A stretch of 64,000 bases of DNA from Chondrus crispus. Taxonomy: Eukaryota > Rhodophyta > Florideophyceae > Gigartinales > Gigartinaceae. A program made the translations under genes and the position numbers. The notes beneath the pieces were generated by a model. That model did no database searches. It was not told the DNA's origin and worked only from the letters and a program-made list of their open reading frames with translations. Shown one piece after another: positions 52,542 to 62,930 of this stretch (position 1 is the stretch's first letter; the number at the start of each line of letters is the position of its first letter). The DNA lies in the NCBI RefSeq assembly GCF_000350225.1, contig NW_005179066.1, positions 1 through 64,000 on the forward strand, read 5' to 3'.

Positions 52542-53852
52542 TTATGAGCCCTCTCCCTTCCTCTCGGTGGCGGGAGTGCCCGCAAGGAGCGGGGTGAGGT
52601 CCCCGAGCAATGTGCTAAAGGTGAAGGGGACGGGGTGTGCGTTTTTGTCGGGGAAGTTGTCCGAGGCCGCGCGGGTGATGGCGCGGCGCTCCTCCATGAC
52701 GTCGACGACGGCGTTGCGGACGGAGAAGATGGGCTTTGCGCGGTACTCGCGGATGGCCTTGAGGGCCTTGAGGATGGTGTGTAGGCCGGTGATGTAGCCG
52801 TCGTCAAGGCGCATGTCGCGCGACATGGGGCCGGTGTGGGCAAAGTCGATCATGCGGACGTCGCACTTGGTGCGACGCGTGAGTCCGGAGATCTGGTCCT
52901 CCGAGAGACGGGCGTTGGGGTTGAGCGTGTGGAGCTGGCGCAGGGCGCGGGCCCAGCGCATGTGCGGCGAGCGGTTGTCGTTGTCGTAGATGAAGAGGAT
53001 GGAGGAGCCGATGAAGCGAAAACGGGAGTTCTTCTCAAACTGGCGCAGGATGCCCTCGATGGCGGTCTGGAAGCGGAGTGCCAGGTCAGTGCGGACGCCG
53101 GACTCGTCAGTCAGGAAGAAGGTGATGACGTCCTGTAGCGAGACGCGGACCGAGAGCGAGTGGCTCTGGGCCTTGGTGCCCTTGATGTGCCCCTTCTCCA
53201 GGGTGCGGTACATGGAGAGCCCCTCGAGGCGGACGCCGGCATACTTGGACTTGGTGACGACGTCCAGGGCGGTCATCTTGAGCTTCTTAATAAGTTTAGT
53301 CTCTGTGTTTTCGACGGTCTGCTGGCCCATCTTCAAGTCCATGACGCACGGGCGGTGGAAGCCGTGGGTAAGGTTTTGAATTTTGATGGCGTCGCCTGCC
53401 TTTGTCCGGCCGTAGTACTTTGGCAGCAGGACGGACGGCCAGTCGCCGGCAGCGGCCTGCTCGTAAAATTTAGCCTCCCTCTCGGTGACGTTCTTGACGA
53501 GTGTGGCACCGTCGTATTGGAATGCGCCCTCGTGGCCGCCCGCCTGGGCGAAGGTGGGGTCGTCGCTGTGTGCGCTGGTGACGGCGTTCTTCCCCTCGAG
53601 CGAGACGAGCTTGAAGGTGGCCGGGATGACCTTCTGGCCGGCGGAGGACATGGAGATGTTGTCGTCGGGGACATCGTCCTCCACGGGCGGTTCCGAGGTG
53701 TCCATGCGCGAGAAGGACGGCTTGCGCAGCGTGACTAGCGTCTCCATCGGGCGCCGCGACGACGTGCGCTTGTGCCACGAGCGCGACGACGGGAACGACG
53801 CGCCCGACGCGGTCGACGTGCGCGAGTCCGACTTGCGCGACGTGAGATGCAT
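52542..53852 (-). CDS. inositol polyphosphate kinase (IPK/IP6K/IPMK family)
   Basis: Phosphorylates inositol phosphates using ATP in soluble inositol phosphate signalling. The ATG at 53852 (MHLTSRKSD) gives 436 residues; in-frame codons upstream are a Pro-rich reading of the 5' leader. Residues 1-75 are Ser/Arg-rich and probably disordered. The kinase follows: FQYDGATLVKNVTEREAKFY at 111-130, the family signature PCVMDLKMG at 168-176 (PxxxDxKxG, inositol phosphate binding), GSSILFIYD at 282-290 (SSLL-type motif), and DVRMIDFAHT at 331-340, whose Asp coordinates metal. DGYITGLHTILKAL comes at 351-364, then a ~70-residue tail. All key residues are intact in one exon. GC content is well above the flanks. 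Which subfamily (IP6K, IPMK or IP3K) cannot be decided by eye. Confidence 0.92.
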   Translation of the reverse strand: MHLTSRKSDSRTSTASGASFPSSRSWHKRTSSRRPMETLVTLRKPSFSRMDTSEPPVEDDVPDDNISMSSAGQKVIPATFKLVSLEGKNAVTSAHSDDPTFAQAGGHEGAFQYDGATLVKNVTEREAKFYEQAAAGDWPSVLLPKYYGRTKAGDAIKIQNLTHGFHRPCVMDLKMGQQTVENTETKLIKKLKMTALDVVTKSKYAGVRLEGLSMYRTLEKGHIKGTKAQSHSLSVRVSLQDVITFFLTDESGVRTDLALRFQTAIEGILRQFEKNSRFRFIGSSILFIYDNDNRSPHMRWARALRQLHTLNPNARLSEDQISGLTRRTKCDVRMIDFAHTGPMSRDMRLDDGYITGLHTILKALKAIREYRAKPIFSVRNAVVDVMEERRAITRAASDNFPDKNAHPVPFTFSTLLGDLTPLLAGTPATERKGEGS

Positions 53853-53903
53853 GGTGCGGTGCGTCGGGCATGGGCGGGGGGCGGGTGCAGATGGGGAGAC
53901 GTG

Positions 53904-53910
53904 TATATAG
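53904..53910 (-). promoter_or_regulatory. TATA box of the inositol phosphate kinase gene
   Basis: CTATATA on the minus strand, 52-58 bases upstream of the ATG, preceded (53925-53970) by a C-rich tract on the coding strand. Confidence 0.6.
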
Positions 53911-54606
53911 AAGCTGCGGGGAGGCGGGGGAGGGGAGGGGGTGGGGGGAGGGGGCGGGGGGGGGGTTGCTGGAGATAGGAAGGGATTGAATGCGGTTAGG
54001 CAGAGGACCGGGTTGCGGAAAGCGCGCACTGATCCAATAGATGCACTATGGGATACCGGTTGGAGGGGTGCGTTTTGGGACGGGGGAGGGGGTTGGTGTG
54101 TCGAGAAAAGGGGCGGCGTGCGATGTGTGCGTTAAACTGGGCCGCAAATGGCTACAACAATGGGCGTGGATGGAGTGCGTCATGGCATTAACGCGACAAA
54201 TGTGCGTGCAATTTCTTCCGCATGCGGAAACAGCCTTGCCCGCCTGCCCGCCCGGGGAGTGGGCGCTGTGAAAATATGACTGGAAGGGCAGTTGGTGTCA
54301 GACTCAACCAGTTAGAGCATCTCCACCAGGCGTTCGGGAAGGATACTAAGGATACTGAACTGCGGTTGGCACCCCGGTGTTCTATTAAGTCGGCGGCGAC
54401 GGCCGCTCTGTGACCTCGCGCCCTCCCGGGTTGTCGGAATATAACAATGTCTAAGAGTCGTTCTCTACTTTGCTCGCCCCTCGGCGTGCGGCCGAGGCTC
54501 CGGCGCTGGCGGCCCCTGCCGCCACAAAAGCGGCAGGGCCTAATGGGTGTGACGAAGGAGGGCGGTGTCGGACGAAACTAATGACCACCACGTGGTCTCG
54601 GCGTTA
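53911..54606. other. upstream region of the kinase gene
   Basis: C-rich tract (coding strand) at 53925-53970, then ordinary sequence to the pogo-like element. A GC-rich inverted pair (GGCCCCTGCCGC / GCGGCAGGGCC) lies at about 54509-54540. No gene is seen. Confidence 0.45.
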
Positions 54607-56870
54607 CACCCGAATACTGCAAATAGTGCGGGTGAAAATATAGTGCGGGTTCGAAATTAGTGCAGACCGCAGTAAATTGTGTTTCTCGCGTATCGCCAAT
54701 GGCGCAATTACTGCGGTCCGCACTAATTGCAAACCACACATCTAATAGTGCAGTCTCAGAAGGCAGCCAATTCGCTGTCCTGCGCGCCATTTTTGACAGA
54801 TACGAACCCAAATCTGGAACAAAACGCCATTGTGGTGTTTCGGTTATGCACATATAAAGGCCTACCTTTTCCATTCTTACATCAAAGCCGCATCCCGCCG
54901 TCCGAAAGATCCAGCTTGCGTATCATGACGGTATCAGCATCTCCCATTATTGCTTCCCTCCAAAATGCCGAACGCCTGCAGAACGAAAGAGACGCAGCTT
55001 CAACACAAGAAGCTACTGTAGATGCCCATCATTCCTCTGCGGATCCGCCTACATCTGCCACACTCCAACCCAACTTCGGCCTTCCGGCACCGCCGCCCAA
55101 CACAGCCGCGCCCTCGGCGGTCCGCACAAGAGCGGTCTAACGTGTGCTTACGCGATCAGATCGCGTTAGGATTGTCAAGTGGATGTCTAAGGAGGTCTTC
55201 AGGGCAGGTTCTAAACACATTGCCTCAAAAGCTGTCCGCCAGTTTCCCCATCTGTTCCGTGGCAACGAAAAGGCGAACAATTCTAAGGCAAGTCGCTTAT
55301 GGAAAGCACGCCTCGAGTACCTTGAAGCAGACGAGACGACTTGCGCGCTGCGCTCAATTACCAGGTTTTACAAGCTGTGGCTTCAAAAGGGTGTATCTAA
55401 AGGCCAATCATGGCCGCGGTCGGAAGAGGTCTGCTTAGGTAATGGCGCTGCAAGCCGACCTCCTTGAAGAGTTTGACAGGCTTCGAAAACCGGACTAAAG
55501 TTCAATGCCAAGCTGCTCGGGGATCTTGCGAGACAGCTCATAAAAAGTTCTACGAGGGATGAATATTTTCTAAATTGTTTTGATACGTCGTCAAAAACGT
55601 TTATTCAGTATATGATCACACCGCGTTGGATCCAGACATTTATGAAGCGGAACTAAATTGTTAGTCACGCTCAAACAGGCAAATTGATGGTTTCCCCGGA
55701 GAAGCAAGCTTTTATCGAGAAGAAAGTGGCGCATCATCTTGGCTTTGTGGCTCGAGCGTTTCGTTCAGGACGTTTAGATAAGGACGATGTATCAAATGCC
55801 GACGAAACGCACCTTGTCATCAACATGGGCAACCATCGAACGTTGGGAATTTGCGGTGAAGCCGAGGTAAAGTATTCGGACGTAGTGTCTGGAGCGGAAG
55901 GGATGACAGTGATTGTACGTATATCTGGTAGAAGGGATGCCAGAATCGAAGCTCCAATGATGGTTTTTCAGAACAAGAAGAGAAGCTACCCAATTCAAAG
56001 CGTTCCTGACGATGTAGCGAGAGTTTCGTATCGCTTGGGGCAGAAGGGTTGGATGGATCGCGAAGTAATGCCGCAGTGGCTGAGGGAACGGAAAGTAATT
56101 AGGGCGCTTCGGCACGGCCGCTGTCGTGTTTTGTATATGGACAACTGCAGTGGGCATGGTGAGACTGCGGCAATGTTGGAAGCGTTGAACGAAATCAACA
56201 CAGAGGTCAGGTTTTTCCCGCCGAACTGTACGGACCTACTGCACCCCGCCGATTCCTTTGTGATACAAAAGCTAAAAAGTGCTTGGCGTTGTCGTTGGGA
56301 CCAGCACAAAATGGAGCACATAATGGCGGGTGACTTTACGGCTTCTTCTGGCAAGTTGCCTAATCCAGGCAAGCACTACTTTCTGGAGCTCGCCACAGCT
56401 GCTGTTCCGGATGTTAACGCACAACGCGACAGCGAGGGTCCAACCTACGCACGGAAAGCCATGATTAGATGTGGCTTAGCGCTCAACACAAATGGGCAGT
56501 GGGAGGAAAGACAATTGTTTCCCAACCTACAGAACATAATTCAGAGGCATAGAAACCATTTTGAGGGAGCTCCTGTGATTGCAAATGAGGGCCAGATGGT
56601 TGGCGAAGGCGCGTAGAGATATCCAGTACCCTTACACAATAAAAATCTCAACTCTTCTGATTGGTCCAGATTGCATTCGGCAGTACAGACAGAATTAGGG
56701 TAGACCGCACTATTAAGAACAGAATTATTTACTGCGGACCGCACTAATAGGGGAAATGACTTAATTAGTGCGGTATCAATATTAGTGCGGACCGCAGTAA
56801 ATACCGTCACCTCGGCTTCGAATTGGCGCTCCAAAATAGTGCAGACCGCACTATTTGCAGTATTCGGGTG
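54607..56870 (+). mobile_element. pogo-like DNA transposon with defined termini
   Basis: The 2264-base element is flanked by TA on both sides (54605-54606 and 56871-56872), the Tc1/mariner target duplication. The 25-base terminal repeats begin CACCCGAATACTGCAAATAG and are exact inverted copies. Subterminal regions carry repeated palindromic units of the form TTAGTGCGGACCGCAGTAA (54657-54675, 54711-54730, 56730-56747, 56783-56802 and partial copies), likely transposase binding sites. The transposase inside is damaged, so the copy is probably non-autonomous. Confidence 0.88.
54925..56616 (+). pseudogene. pogo/DDE_1-type transposase with stops
   Basis: The ATG at 54925 opens a 72-residue Ala/Pro-rich frame. 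A second frame (55144-55467) reads as a DNA-binding region (VRIVKWMSKEVFRAGSKHIA, SITRFYKLWLQKG). After frame changes LEEFDRL..GLKFNAKLLGDL and MITPRWIQTFMKRN, a TAA, then IVSHAQTGKL lead into the catalytic frame 55684-56616. There the triad is SNADETHLVINMG (Asp), VLYMDNCSGHGE (Asp) and LLHPADSFVIQKLKSAW (Asp), with the TLGICGEAEVKYSDVVSGAE block typical of a transposase group known from oomycetes and algae. The catalytic residues survive but at least one stop and one shift break the N-terminal half. Confidence 0.83.
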
Positions 56871-57199
56871 TAGCCGGGATCTATAAGGGTGAGCGCGGTC
56901 TGGTAGCCCGAGTAAACTTCATCTTTCTCTAACTCTCTTCGTTTGTCTCGGGACCCGATTGACACCATTTGCATCTTGTGATTCCATGGACACCGTTACC
57001 CCCGACCCTCTCGGGAGCGGGGAACGACGGCGACTTTATTGTTCAAGTGAGTGAGGTGCTGTAATGCTGTGTCTTATTCTGCGTGTGCCTTACTTGCTTG
57101 GCTCTGGATGGAACCATGTGTTGTTTGGTTCTGGTGCATGCTAGCCGAGCGTCTGTTGTCAGTTCTGAATGGAACCACACTCCCCCCGACGCGAGGGCT
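56871..57199. other. 3' end region of the copia element
   Basis: Contains the polypurine tract on the minus strand (GGGGGGA, 57181-57187) followed by TGTGGTTCC, the likely start of a minus-oriented 3' LTR running left from 57179. The LTR's other end was not recognised. Confidence 0.45.
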
Positions 57200-57521
57200 G
57201 GTGTGCGCTTGTTGGTTGTGCGCGGATCTGTATGTTTTCCTTGTGCTTGGTGTACAGTATTGCTTTGAGGGGTTTTTGTAAATATGTTTGCATATTGTTC
57301 GGTGGTGAGTATTCGTAAGATTTTGAGTTCCCCTTTTTTCACTCTGTCGTGCAAACAGTGGTACCTGACGTCGATAAATTTTCTTCGTCGTGTTGCTCCC
57401 ATATTTTTGCTATTTGCACGGCGGCTGTATTGTCGACGTGCAGCCTGAAAGCACATGATGTGATTTTCGCAACTACCGGTTGCTGTTTTGCTAGCCAGTG
57501 CACGGGTGCGCCATTGACCAT
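57200..57521 (-). pseudogene. copia RNase H fragment
   Basis: Two frames read VHWLAKQQPVVAKITSCAFR with LHVDNTAAVQIAKIWEQHDE, then RRKFIDVRYHCLHDRVKKGE with LTTEQYANIFTKTPQ, the HIDxRYHxxR and ADxxTK signatures of copia RNase H. A frameshift lies between them. Confidence 0.8.
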
Positions 57522-57714
57522 TGTTATTATCCTCGTTATCGATTTCCGTGTGGTCTCGTCATTCGCGTAGTCGGCGTTGTAATACGCACTGACTTACACT
57601 GTCCTCTTGTTGCTTGCAGGCATGAAAATGCCTGCTGTTCTCGTGGTTTTGAGGTACTGTACGAGTCGTTGCGCCAGGTTCCAATGTCTCTGCGTGGGGT
57701 TTTTGAGGGATCGA

Positions 57715-58170
57715 GCTACACCTGATCACAGCAATTAACCTTGGTCTATATATTAACCTGGATTCAGAAATAAACTGGACCAGTTTACTATTGGTTTTGA
57801 CCTGGAGGAAAAAGTCTTATGATAAGTCGCATTTGGAGTTCAAAAAGGGCGAGAACGCATGTCGCCGCCTCGATATGGTCTTTGGGAAGAGAAGCAGCTC
57901 TTTTCTGAGCTGCAGACAATAATATCCGAGCATCGTGTCCATTTCAATGGGCAAGAAGTGGAGCCGTAATTTCTTGAATACTTGTCAGCAATGTTAGAAA
58001 TCAAGGTTAATCCAGTGGTTCATAAATAGACTGGACCATGTTATATCTGATTTGACCATATATTAATCTGGGTTCACAATTAATCCGGACCATGTTACAT
58101 ATGGTTATAGACCTGAAAAAGGGGCTTCAGAATTAAGTTGGCCCAGGTTAATTGCTTTGATCAGTGTAGC
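57715..58170. mobile_element. 456-bp MITE inserted in the copia element
   Basis: Ends are near-perfect inverted repeats starting GCTACAC(C)TGATCA(C/A)AG then CAATTAACCT. Inside both ends motifs such as CTGGACCA and TTAA(C/T)CTGG recur in both directions. It has no coding capacity. It separates reverse transcriptase (ending 58211) from RNase H (starting 57521). Confidence 0.75.
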
Positions 58171-58210
58171 GCTGTGGCTGCGAAGGCGATATCTGTCCTT
58201 GTGCTATTTG

Positions 58211-59079
58211 CTATGTAGTGGATTTCCCTATGGCTTTGCCGTAGATCTCGGCGATCTCTGCTCGAATAGGCTCGCTGTCCATGCTGATACCAATTAGTAT
58301 TTTGCCCTTCTCGTTTTGTTTGCGAAACAGTGAGGTGTCGGATTGCATTTGCACAAATCCATTTTTTGATATAATTGTGGAGCTCTGTGCTGTACGTGTT
58401 CGCAGCTGCTGGGGTTCCATATACGTTCCCTTTCAGTTCACTGTGAGTGGTCGGGTGTTTATATGACCGGTCAAACCACTGGGGCTGCCATAAAAAACCT
58501 TGTTTTTGTGTTGATATTTCTCGTTGAGATAAGCTCCTGTTATATCAAAGTGCTCGATGGCCATGTTGCTGGAGGCTGCCAGTGGGAAAAGTGTCCGAAT
58601 TGTTGTTCGGTCGGCTATATATGTCGCTGTTTTTCTGGATCGTAGTGGACATGGGCTTTCATTCGGTCTCCTCTGATGGAGCATCTGTCCTTACGTTTGA
58701 TATTTGTGCTATCTTTTTTGTACCGGTAGGTCATTGTGGTGGGCATGGTGTCTTTCCGGTTGTTGGTCGGGCTCTGTGATTCCCAGTCTATCGCGTGCAT
58801 TTGGTCCAGTTGCTCTAGTTCGCCATCATGGGCTTCTCCCCATTGAGCGGCGTCAGGGTATTTCCTGGCTTGGTTCAATTTCTTGGGCGGTGCCGTGGTT
58901 CGGTTGACAGTTTTGGGGATGGTGGGTGTGCGCGGTTTTTTCTTGCTCGGCTTGGTCTTGCGGCTTTTCGGATTTTTTCTTCTCCTGCTGGGTGGTGTCC
59001 TCGTCCGTGATTTTGCGGAGAACGCGGCGTTCGTGCTTATGCAGGGGGTCGGTCTGTTGGTAGTACAGTTTGAAGTCAT
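58211..59079 (-). pseudogene. copia reverse transcriptase fragments
   Basis: Successive frames carry the N-terminal RT block (WGEAHDGELEQLDQMHAIDW), then RTLFPLAASSNMAIEHFDIT leading to GAYLNE, the first catalytic Asp region, and finally GFVQMQSDTSLFRKQNEKGK, the segment before the YVDD box. The YVDD box itself is not intact (IGISMD is where it should be). At least three frame changes are needed. Confidence 0.75.
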
Positions 59080-59311
59080 TTGCGCGTATCTTGGCGTAAT
59101 GCCTGGTTACGATGTTCTGTATGCAAATGTGCGTGTCGTCGAGTCCGTACATGTACTGTACTTGGATGGCTCCGTTTTGGAGCTTTGGTGCGTGGGGTTT
59201 GAGCCCTGGTGTGTATCCTAGTTCACCGAAGGTGAATATGTTTTTGATTCGTGGTGGTGTATCGAACCATGCTGTGCGCGGGGTGCTCTTGATGCCGTGG
59301 TGGTATGTCAA
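58853..59311 (-). pseudogene. copia integrase C-terminal region
   Basis: TAWFDTPPRIKNIFTFGELG and QVQYMYGLDDTHICIQNIVT match the copia integrase C-terminus (the FGxxxY and GYDxxxxxY blocks), followed by a Lys/Glu/Pro-rich linker to reverse transcriptase. Confidence 0.7.
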
Positions 59312-59314
59312 ATT

Positions 59315-60463
59315 TTATTTGAATACGTCGTCGTAGAGCGCATCTTGCCAATGTGTTTCAGGGAGTTGGCTGTGAGAGAGCTTCGCCCTGACTCGTTCCA
59401 TGAGTGTCCTATTGATACGCTCTGCTAGGGCATTCTCTTGGGGTGTATACCGAGTTGTTGGGCGAAATTCGATTCCTCTCTGTGTGAGCGCGTCCTGGAC
59501 TGATCGTGCGAGATATTCTTTCTCGTTGTCCGTGGCAAGCAGGCTACGGTATTGTTGATGTTGTGCCGCTGTGTGCTCGGTCGCGTTGATTATGGTGACC
59601 GGTACTTGTGCGCGATTGTTTAACCCATATACCCATATGTATCGCGTGGCGGTGTCTATGAGAGTGATGAAGTGGTGCGCGTTGTGTGTTGATCTGGGTT
59701 TGATCGGTCCACACACATCTGACGAAAGACTGTCTCCGATTTGCGTTGCGTGTTGGGTTCGGCGGTGAGGTCTTGTGGTGGTTTTGCCATCTATGCAGGC
59801 TCTGCACGTGATTAAGGCGGTGCAGTCTGTGATGCCTTTGGGCCTTGGGGGCAATAGTCGGTTTTTGGACATGGTGGCGATTGATTTTGGATGTGCGTGT
59901 CCGAGTTTGAGGTGCCATTCGTGCAGGAGCTTCTGCGTTGCAGTGAGTTTTGGTGAGTTTTGGTGGGTGTTGGTGGGGGCTGCGGCTGTTTGCAGCTTGG
60001 GAGTTGGTTTTGTTCGTGCCGAATATTGCAGCGTGTCTTTTTGTGGGTTGTCGGCGATTTGTGGTTTTGGTGCGCGGGGTGTTGCGGTGAGTTTTTTATT
60101 GTTTGTTACGGCTTTGTTCGTGCGCTTGTATTTTCGAGCACCTTTCGCCGTTGCTGTGTTGTCTTGTTCGATTCTGTATTGGCCTCGAGGGTATGTGGCC
60201 GTGAGTTGTGCTGTTGGTAGCTTGATGGGTGCGTGTAGCTGTGCCCTGTTTCTGCTAAATTTTTGAATGGGGGCGGGAGGCGGGAGGCGGTCGCGTACTA
60301 TGAAGAGTTCCTGCTGTTGGGAGGGAGGGTAGTGGGCACCTTTTTGACGATTCGTTGGTACTTGTACGGTGACATGGCGCGGTTGATACGGGGGGTGGAG
60401 AAGAAGGACGAAGATATAGCAGAGGTCGATTGGGGGATTTCGACAGACGATGGTGGAGAGCAT
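59315..60463 (-). CDS. copia integrase
   Basis: In the 382-residue frame (first ATG 60463) residues 1-170 are low-complexity. The zinc-binding pre-integrase module lies at 180-223 (HEWHLKLGHAHPKS, CRACIDGK). The catalytic core has D249 (SSDVCGPI), D312 (LATDNEKEY) and E348 (NALAERINRTLMERVR). All three acidic residues are intact. The frame ends at 59315 and the C-terminal domain continues in another frame to 58853. Confidence 0.88.
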   Translation of the reverse strand: MLSTIVCRNPPIDLCYIFVLLLHPPYQPRHVTVQVPTNRQKGAHYPPSQQQELFIVRDRLPPPAPIQKFSRNRAQLHAPIKLPTAQLTATYPRGQYRIEQDNTATAKGARKYKRTNKAVTNNKKLTATPRAPKPQIADNPQKDTLQYSARTKPTPKLQTAAAPTNTHQNSPKLTATQKLLHEWHLKLGHAHPKSIATMSKNRLLPPRPKGITDCTALITCRACIDGKTTTRPHRRTQHATQIGDSLSSDVCGPIKPRSTHNAHHFITLIDTATRYIWVYGLNNRAQVPVTIINATEHTAAQHQQYRSLLATDNEKEYLARSVQDALTQRGIEFRPTTRYTPQENALAERINRTLMERVRAKLSHSQLPETHWQDALYDDVFK

Positions 60464-61344
60464 AATTCGGAGGGGGGATGTTGACTGGGGGATTGAGACT
60501 TATGTGGCCGGGGAGGTGGAGGCGATCGAGGGAGACGTCGGGGGGGAGCAGACTGCTCCCCTCCCTGACCCGCACTGAGTTCGGCGCAAAGCGGGGCGAT
60601 TGATTGGAATGATGGTGGAAATGCAACGGTTCTAGACGAGGTTGCGACGGATTACTACTCAGTGGAGCAAACGTCTTTTGAAGGGAAAGACACAAGTTTG
60701 CTTTAAAAGTTGAAGCATTTTCCTCCAGTGCAGCAAAGTCTTCAGAATTCACATTCAGGTATTGACGTCTACATCTACTGTACATGGTTTGTGACGTGCA
60801 TTTTCAAACTTTCACAACCCGTCAATATGCGGCAACAAACTTTCAGACGTCTGCTTAGCCATGTAGACAATTTAGTTGAACCAGTCTACAAAAGGCAACA
60901 GTCTGTCTAGAAGATTGATCTCAATTTGTAGTCGTCCCATTGTTTGTAGACGATCGCAATTTTTGGGTGAATATAAAAGTTTTGTTGACGGTGTTCGATC
61001 ACTTGTGTTTACTTTTGGGTCCAATATTTTTAGCAGACCAAATTAGTTTACTCAATCTGGCGCATCTCCTTCTGTTCTAATCTCTACCACAAGTTTCTTA
61101 TACCACCAGACTCAGAACAAGGAGAGCCTTCCATTGAACTACTTTTCGTCCCTTCAGTACGGCATTTGGAGAAGTTATGGTAATTTGACCCTAGTGGGAC
61201 GCAAAAGAACAGTCTACCAAATTCAGCACAGGGTTCAGTTCAAAAATATTCTACATCTTAAATATTTTACACCGCTTCTCACTACTCCCAGCGGTTCGAA
61301 AACAAGCATTTATTACGTTGAGATCGTTTCTGGTGGCGAAACCG
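60464..61344. other. gap between copia and Tc1-like elements
   Basis: A minus frame at 60255-60785 is Ser/Pro-rich low complexity overlapping the integrase N-terminus. No Gag or protease motif and no LTR was recognised. Confidence 0.4.
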
Positions 61345-62905
61345 AGGGTACAGACAAAATTTGCACAAATAGACCCCCTGATTGGGATAAATGCACCTTC
61401 TGCACCGTTTAAAAACGGGCATCTCTCCTAGAGAGCATGTCCACGGACTCGAATTCCCAGCCCTTATAGTCAACCAAGCAACACCGGCGAGGTACGCCCC
61501 CACATGTAGGCAAAACTCGCATATGAACGCGAAAACCATTTAGTAAATTACGTTGTATTGTTTACTGTGTGTTACTATTGGCTCCAAGGATCGCCCTTCT
61601 TCTCTACGACCACAGCCAGTGTACGCACGGGGAATGGATTCGTAAAGCTTAATAAGGTACTGTTCCGAAATAGAATACCAGCAGTCAATGATCTTGCTAG
61701 CAAGGTCTTCTAGCGTATCAAGTTGACGTCCATTCCCATACACACACCGGGCGAGAAACCCCCAGACGTTTTCAATTAAGTTCAGGTCCGGTGACTTCGC
61801 TGGCCAATCTAATATCTTCACATTCTTTGATGCAAGCCAATTCGTAGTGTAGTTTGACCGATGCCAAGATGCACCATCTTGCTGACAGGTCCATTCTTCG
61901 CCAAAAGTCGTAGCAGCAAACAGTAAGAGGTCCTCCTGTATTACACTTCAGCACTGCGCCGAATCCATTTTGCCTTCCACACGCACAAGATGAGACGTTC
62001 CATAGCATGAAATGGCCCCCAGAGCATCAAAAATGCTCCTCCTTGGTGCCTAGTAGAAAACAATTTTTCTTTGCACCTCAAGCGGTGCCAATACGACCCA
62101 AGTCCGTCCGGTCCATCAAGGTTACAAGCTTTTATTCAGGAAAACAACCTGACGCCAAAAGCACTTCCTTTCTCATGCATCTTCCTGCCGCACTCCAACT
62201 GCACATCTTCATGCCTTTGTAGCATTTGTGGACCCTTTATCATCTTCTTGTACTTCAAAAGCGGCGTTTGACGAAGTATATGGTGAAATCGACGCACGCA
62301 AACATCAATTTGGCGGCTGACTTTGAGTTTCTTGCACGACTTTCTCCAATACCTGACTCTCGCAGCAACAGCTGCGTTCGTGTTTTTTTGCCTTTTGTGC
62401 CGTTTCACGTGCATTTAAGTCCATCAACGCGCCGCGGATGCCATAGAAAGTTGTGTATCGCACCGGGACATCTGTGGAGCTTGCGGGAAATCTCGCGAAT
62501 GCTCACGCACTCGAGTTTCATGGCCACAATTTGTCCTTCTCCATAGTCTGACAACAGCTTCCTGGGGGTATTTTGGTAACGATAACATTAGTTCTATTGC
62601 AAAAGACTTGTTCCTCTCTTAAGTATCTATAAGTTGGAGGCCACGCCTTCGTTTCTATTTCGGTTTGCCGCCAACATTGTTAGGTAACAAGTGCTGTACT
62701 ATATGGGTTTTCGCGTTCATATGCGAATTTCGCCTAGATGTGGGGGCGTACCTCGGCAGATATTTTTCGGTTGATGATAAGGGCTTTGGAATCGAATTCG
62801 TGGACGTGGTCTCTAGGGGTGATGCCAAATTGGCGTCGCGAACGGTGCGAGAAGTGCATTTATCCCAATCAGGGGAGTGTATTTTATGCAAATTTCGTGC
62901 ACCGT
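61345..62905 (-). mobile_element. Tc1-like transposon with ~200-bp inverted repeats
   Basis: 61345-61545 and 62693-62905 are inverted copies (shared TTTTCGCGTTCATATGCGA, TGTGGGGGCGTACCTCG and GTGCATTTATCCCAATCAGG) at roughly 80-85% identity by eye. They flank a decayed Tc1 transposase. Exact ends and the TA target were not fixed. Confidence 0.6.
61540..62546 (-). pseudogene. Tc1-like (DDE_3) transposase pseudogene
   Basis: On the minus strand, in several frames: an HTH-like start (ECVSIREISRKL), ARVRYWRKSCKKLKVSRQID and VCVRRFHHILRQTPLLKYKK. Next come RLFS and LDGPDG (where FSDEKxFxLDGPDG is expected), AFLMLWGAISCYG, CQQDGASWHRSN (second Asp) and KILDWPAKSPDLNLIENVWG (Glu) in the intact 3' frame 61821-61540. 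The order is that of a DD34E-type Tc1 transposase; the first acidic block is mutated and many stops occur. Confidence 0.8.
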
Positions 62906-62930
62906 ATAGCACCAAAATAGATATCTTTGC

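Larger units (their letters stand above)
57200..60463 (-). mobile_element. degraded Ty1/copia retrotransposon
   Basis: Minus-strand order integrase (60463-58853), reverse transcriptase pieces (59079-58211), RNase H (57521-57200) and polypurine tract (57187-57181) is copia-type. A MITE (57715-58170) sits between reverse transcriptase and RNase H. Protease and Gag are not recognisable upstream, and stops and shifts separate most parts. Confidence 0.85.

Noticed and set aside
52836..53910. Long plus-strand frames opposite the inositol phosphate kinase
   Set aside because: They are shadows of the GC-rich minus-strand coding sequence; the kinase motifs are all on the minus strand.
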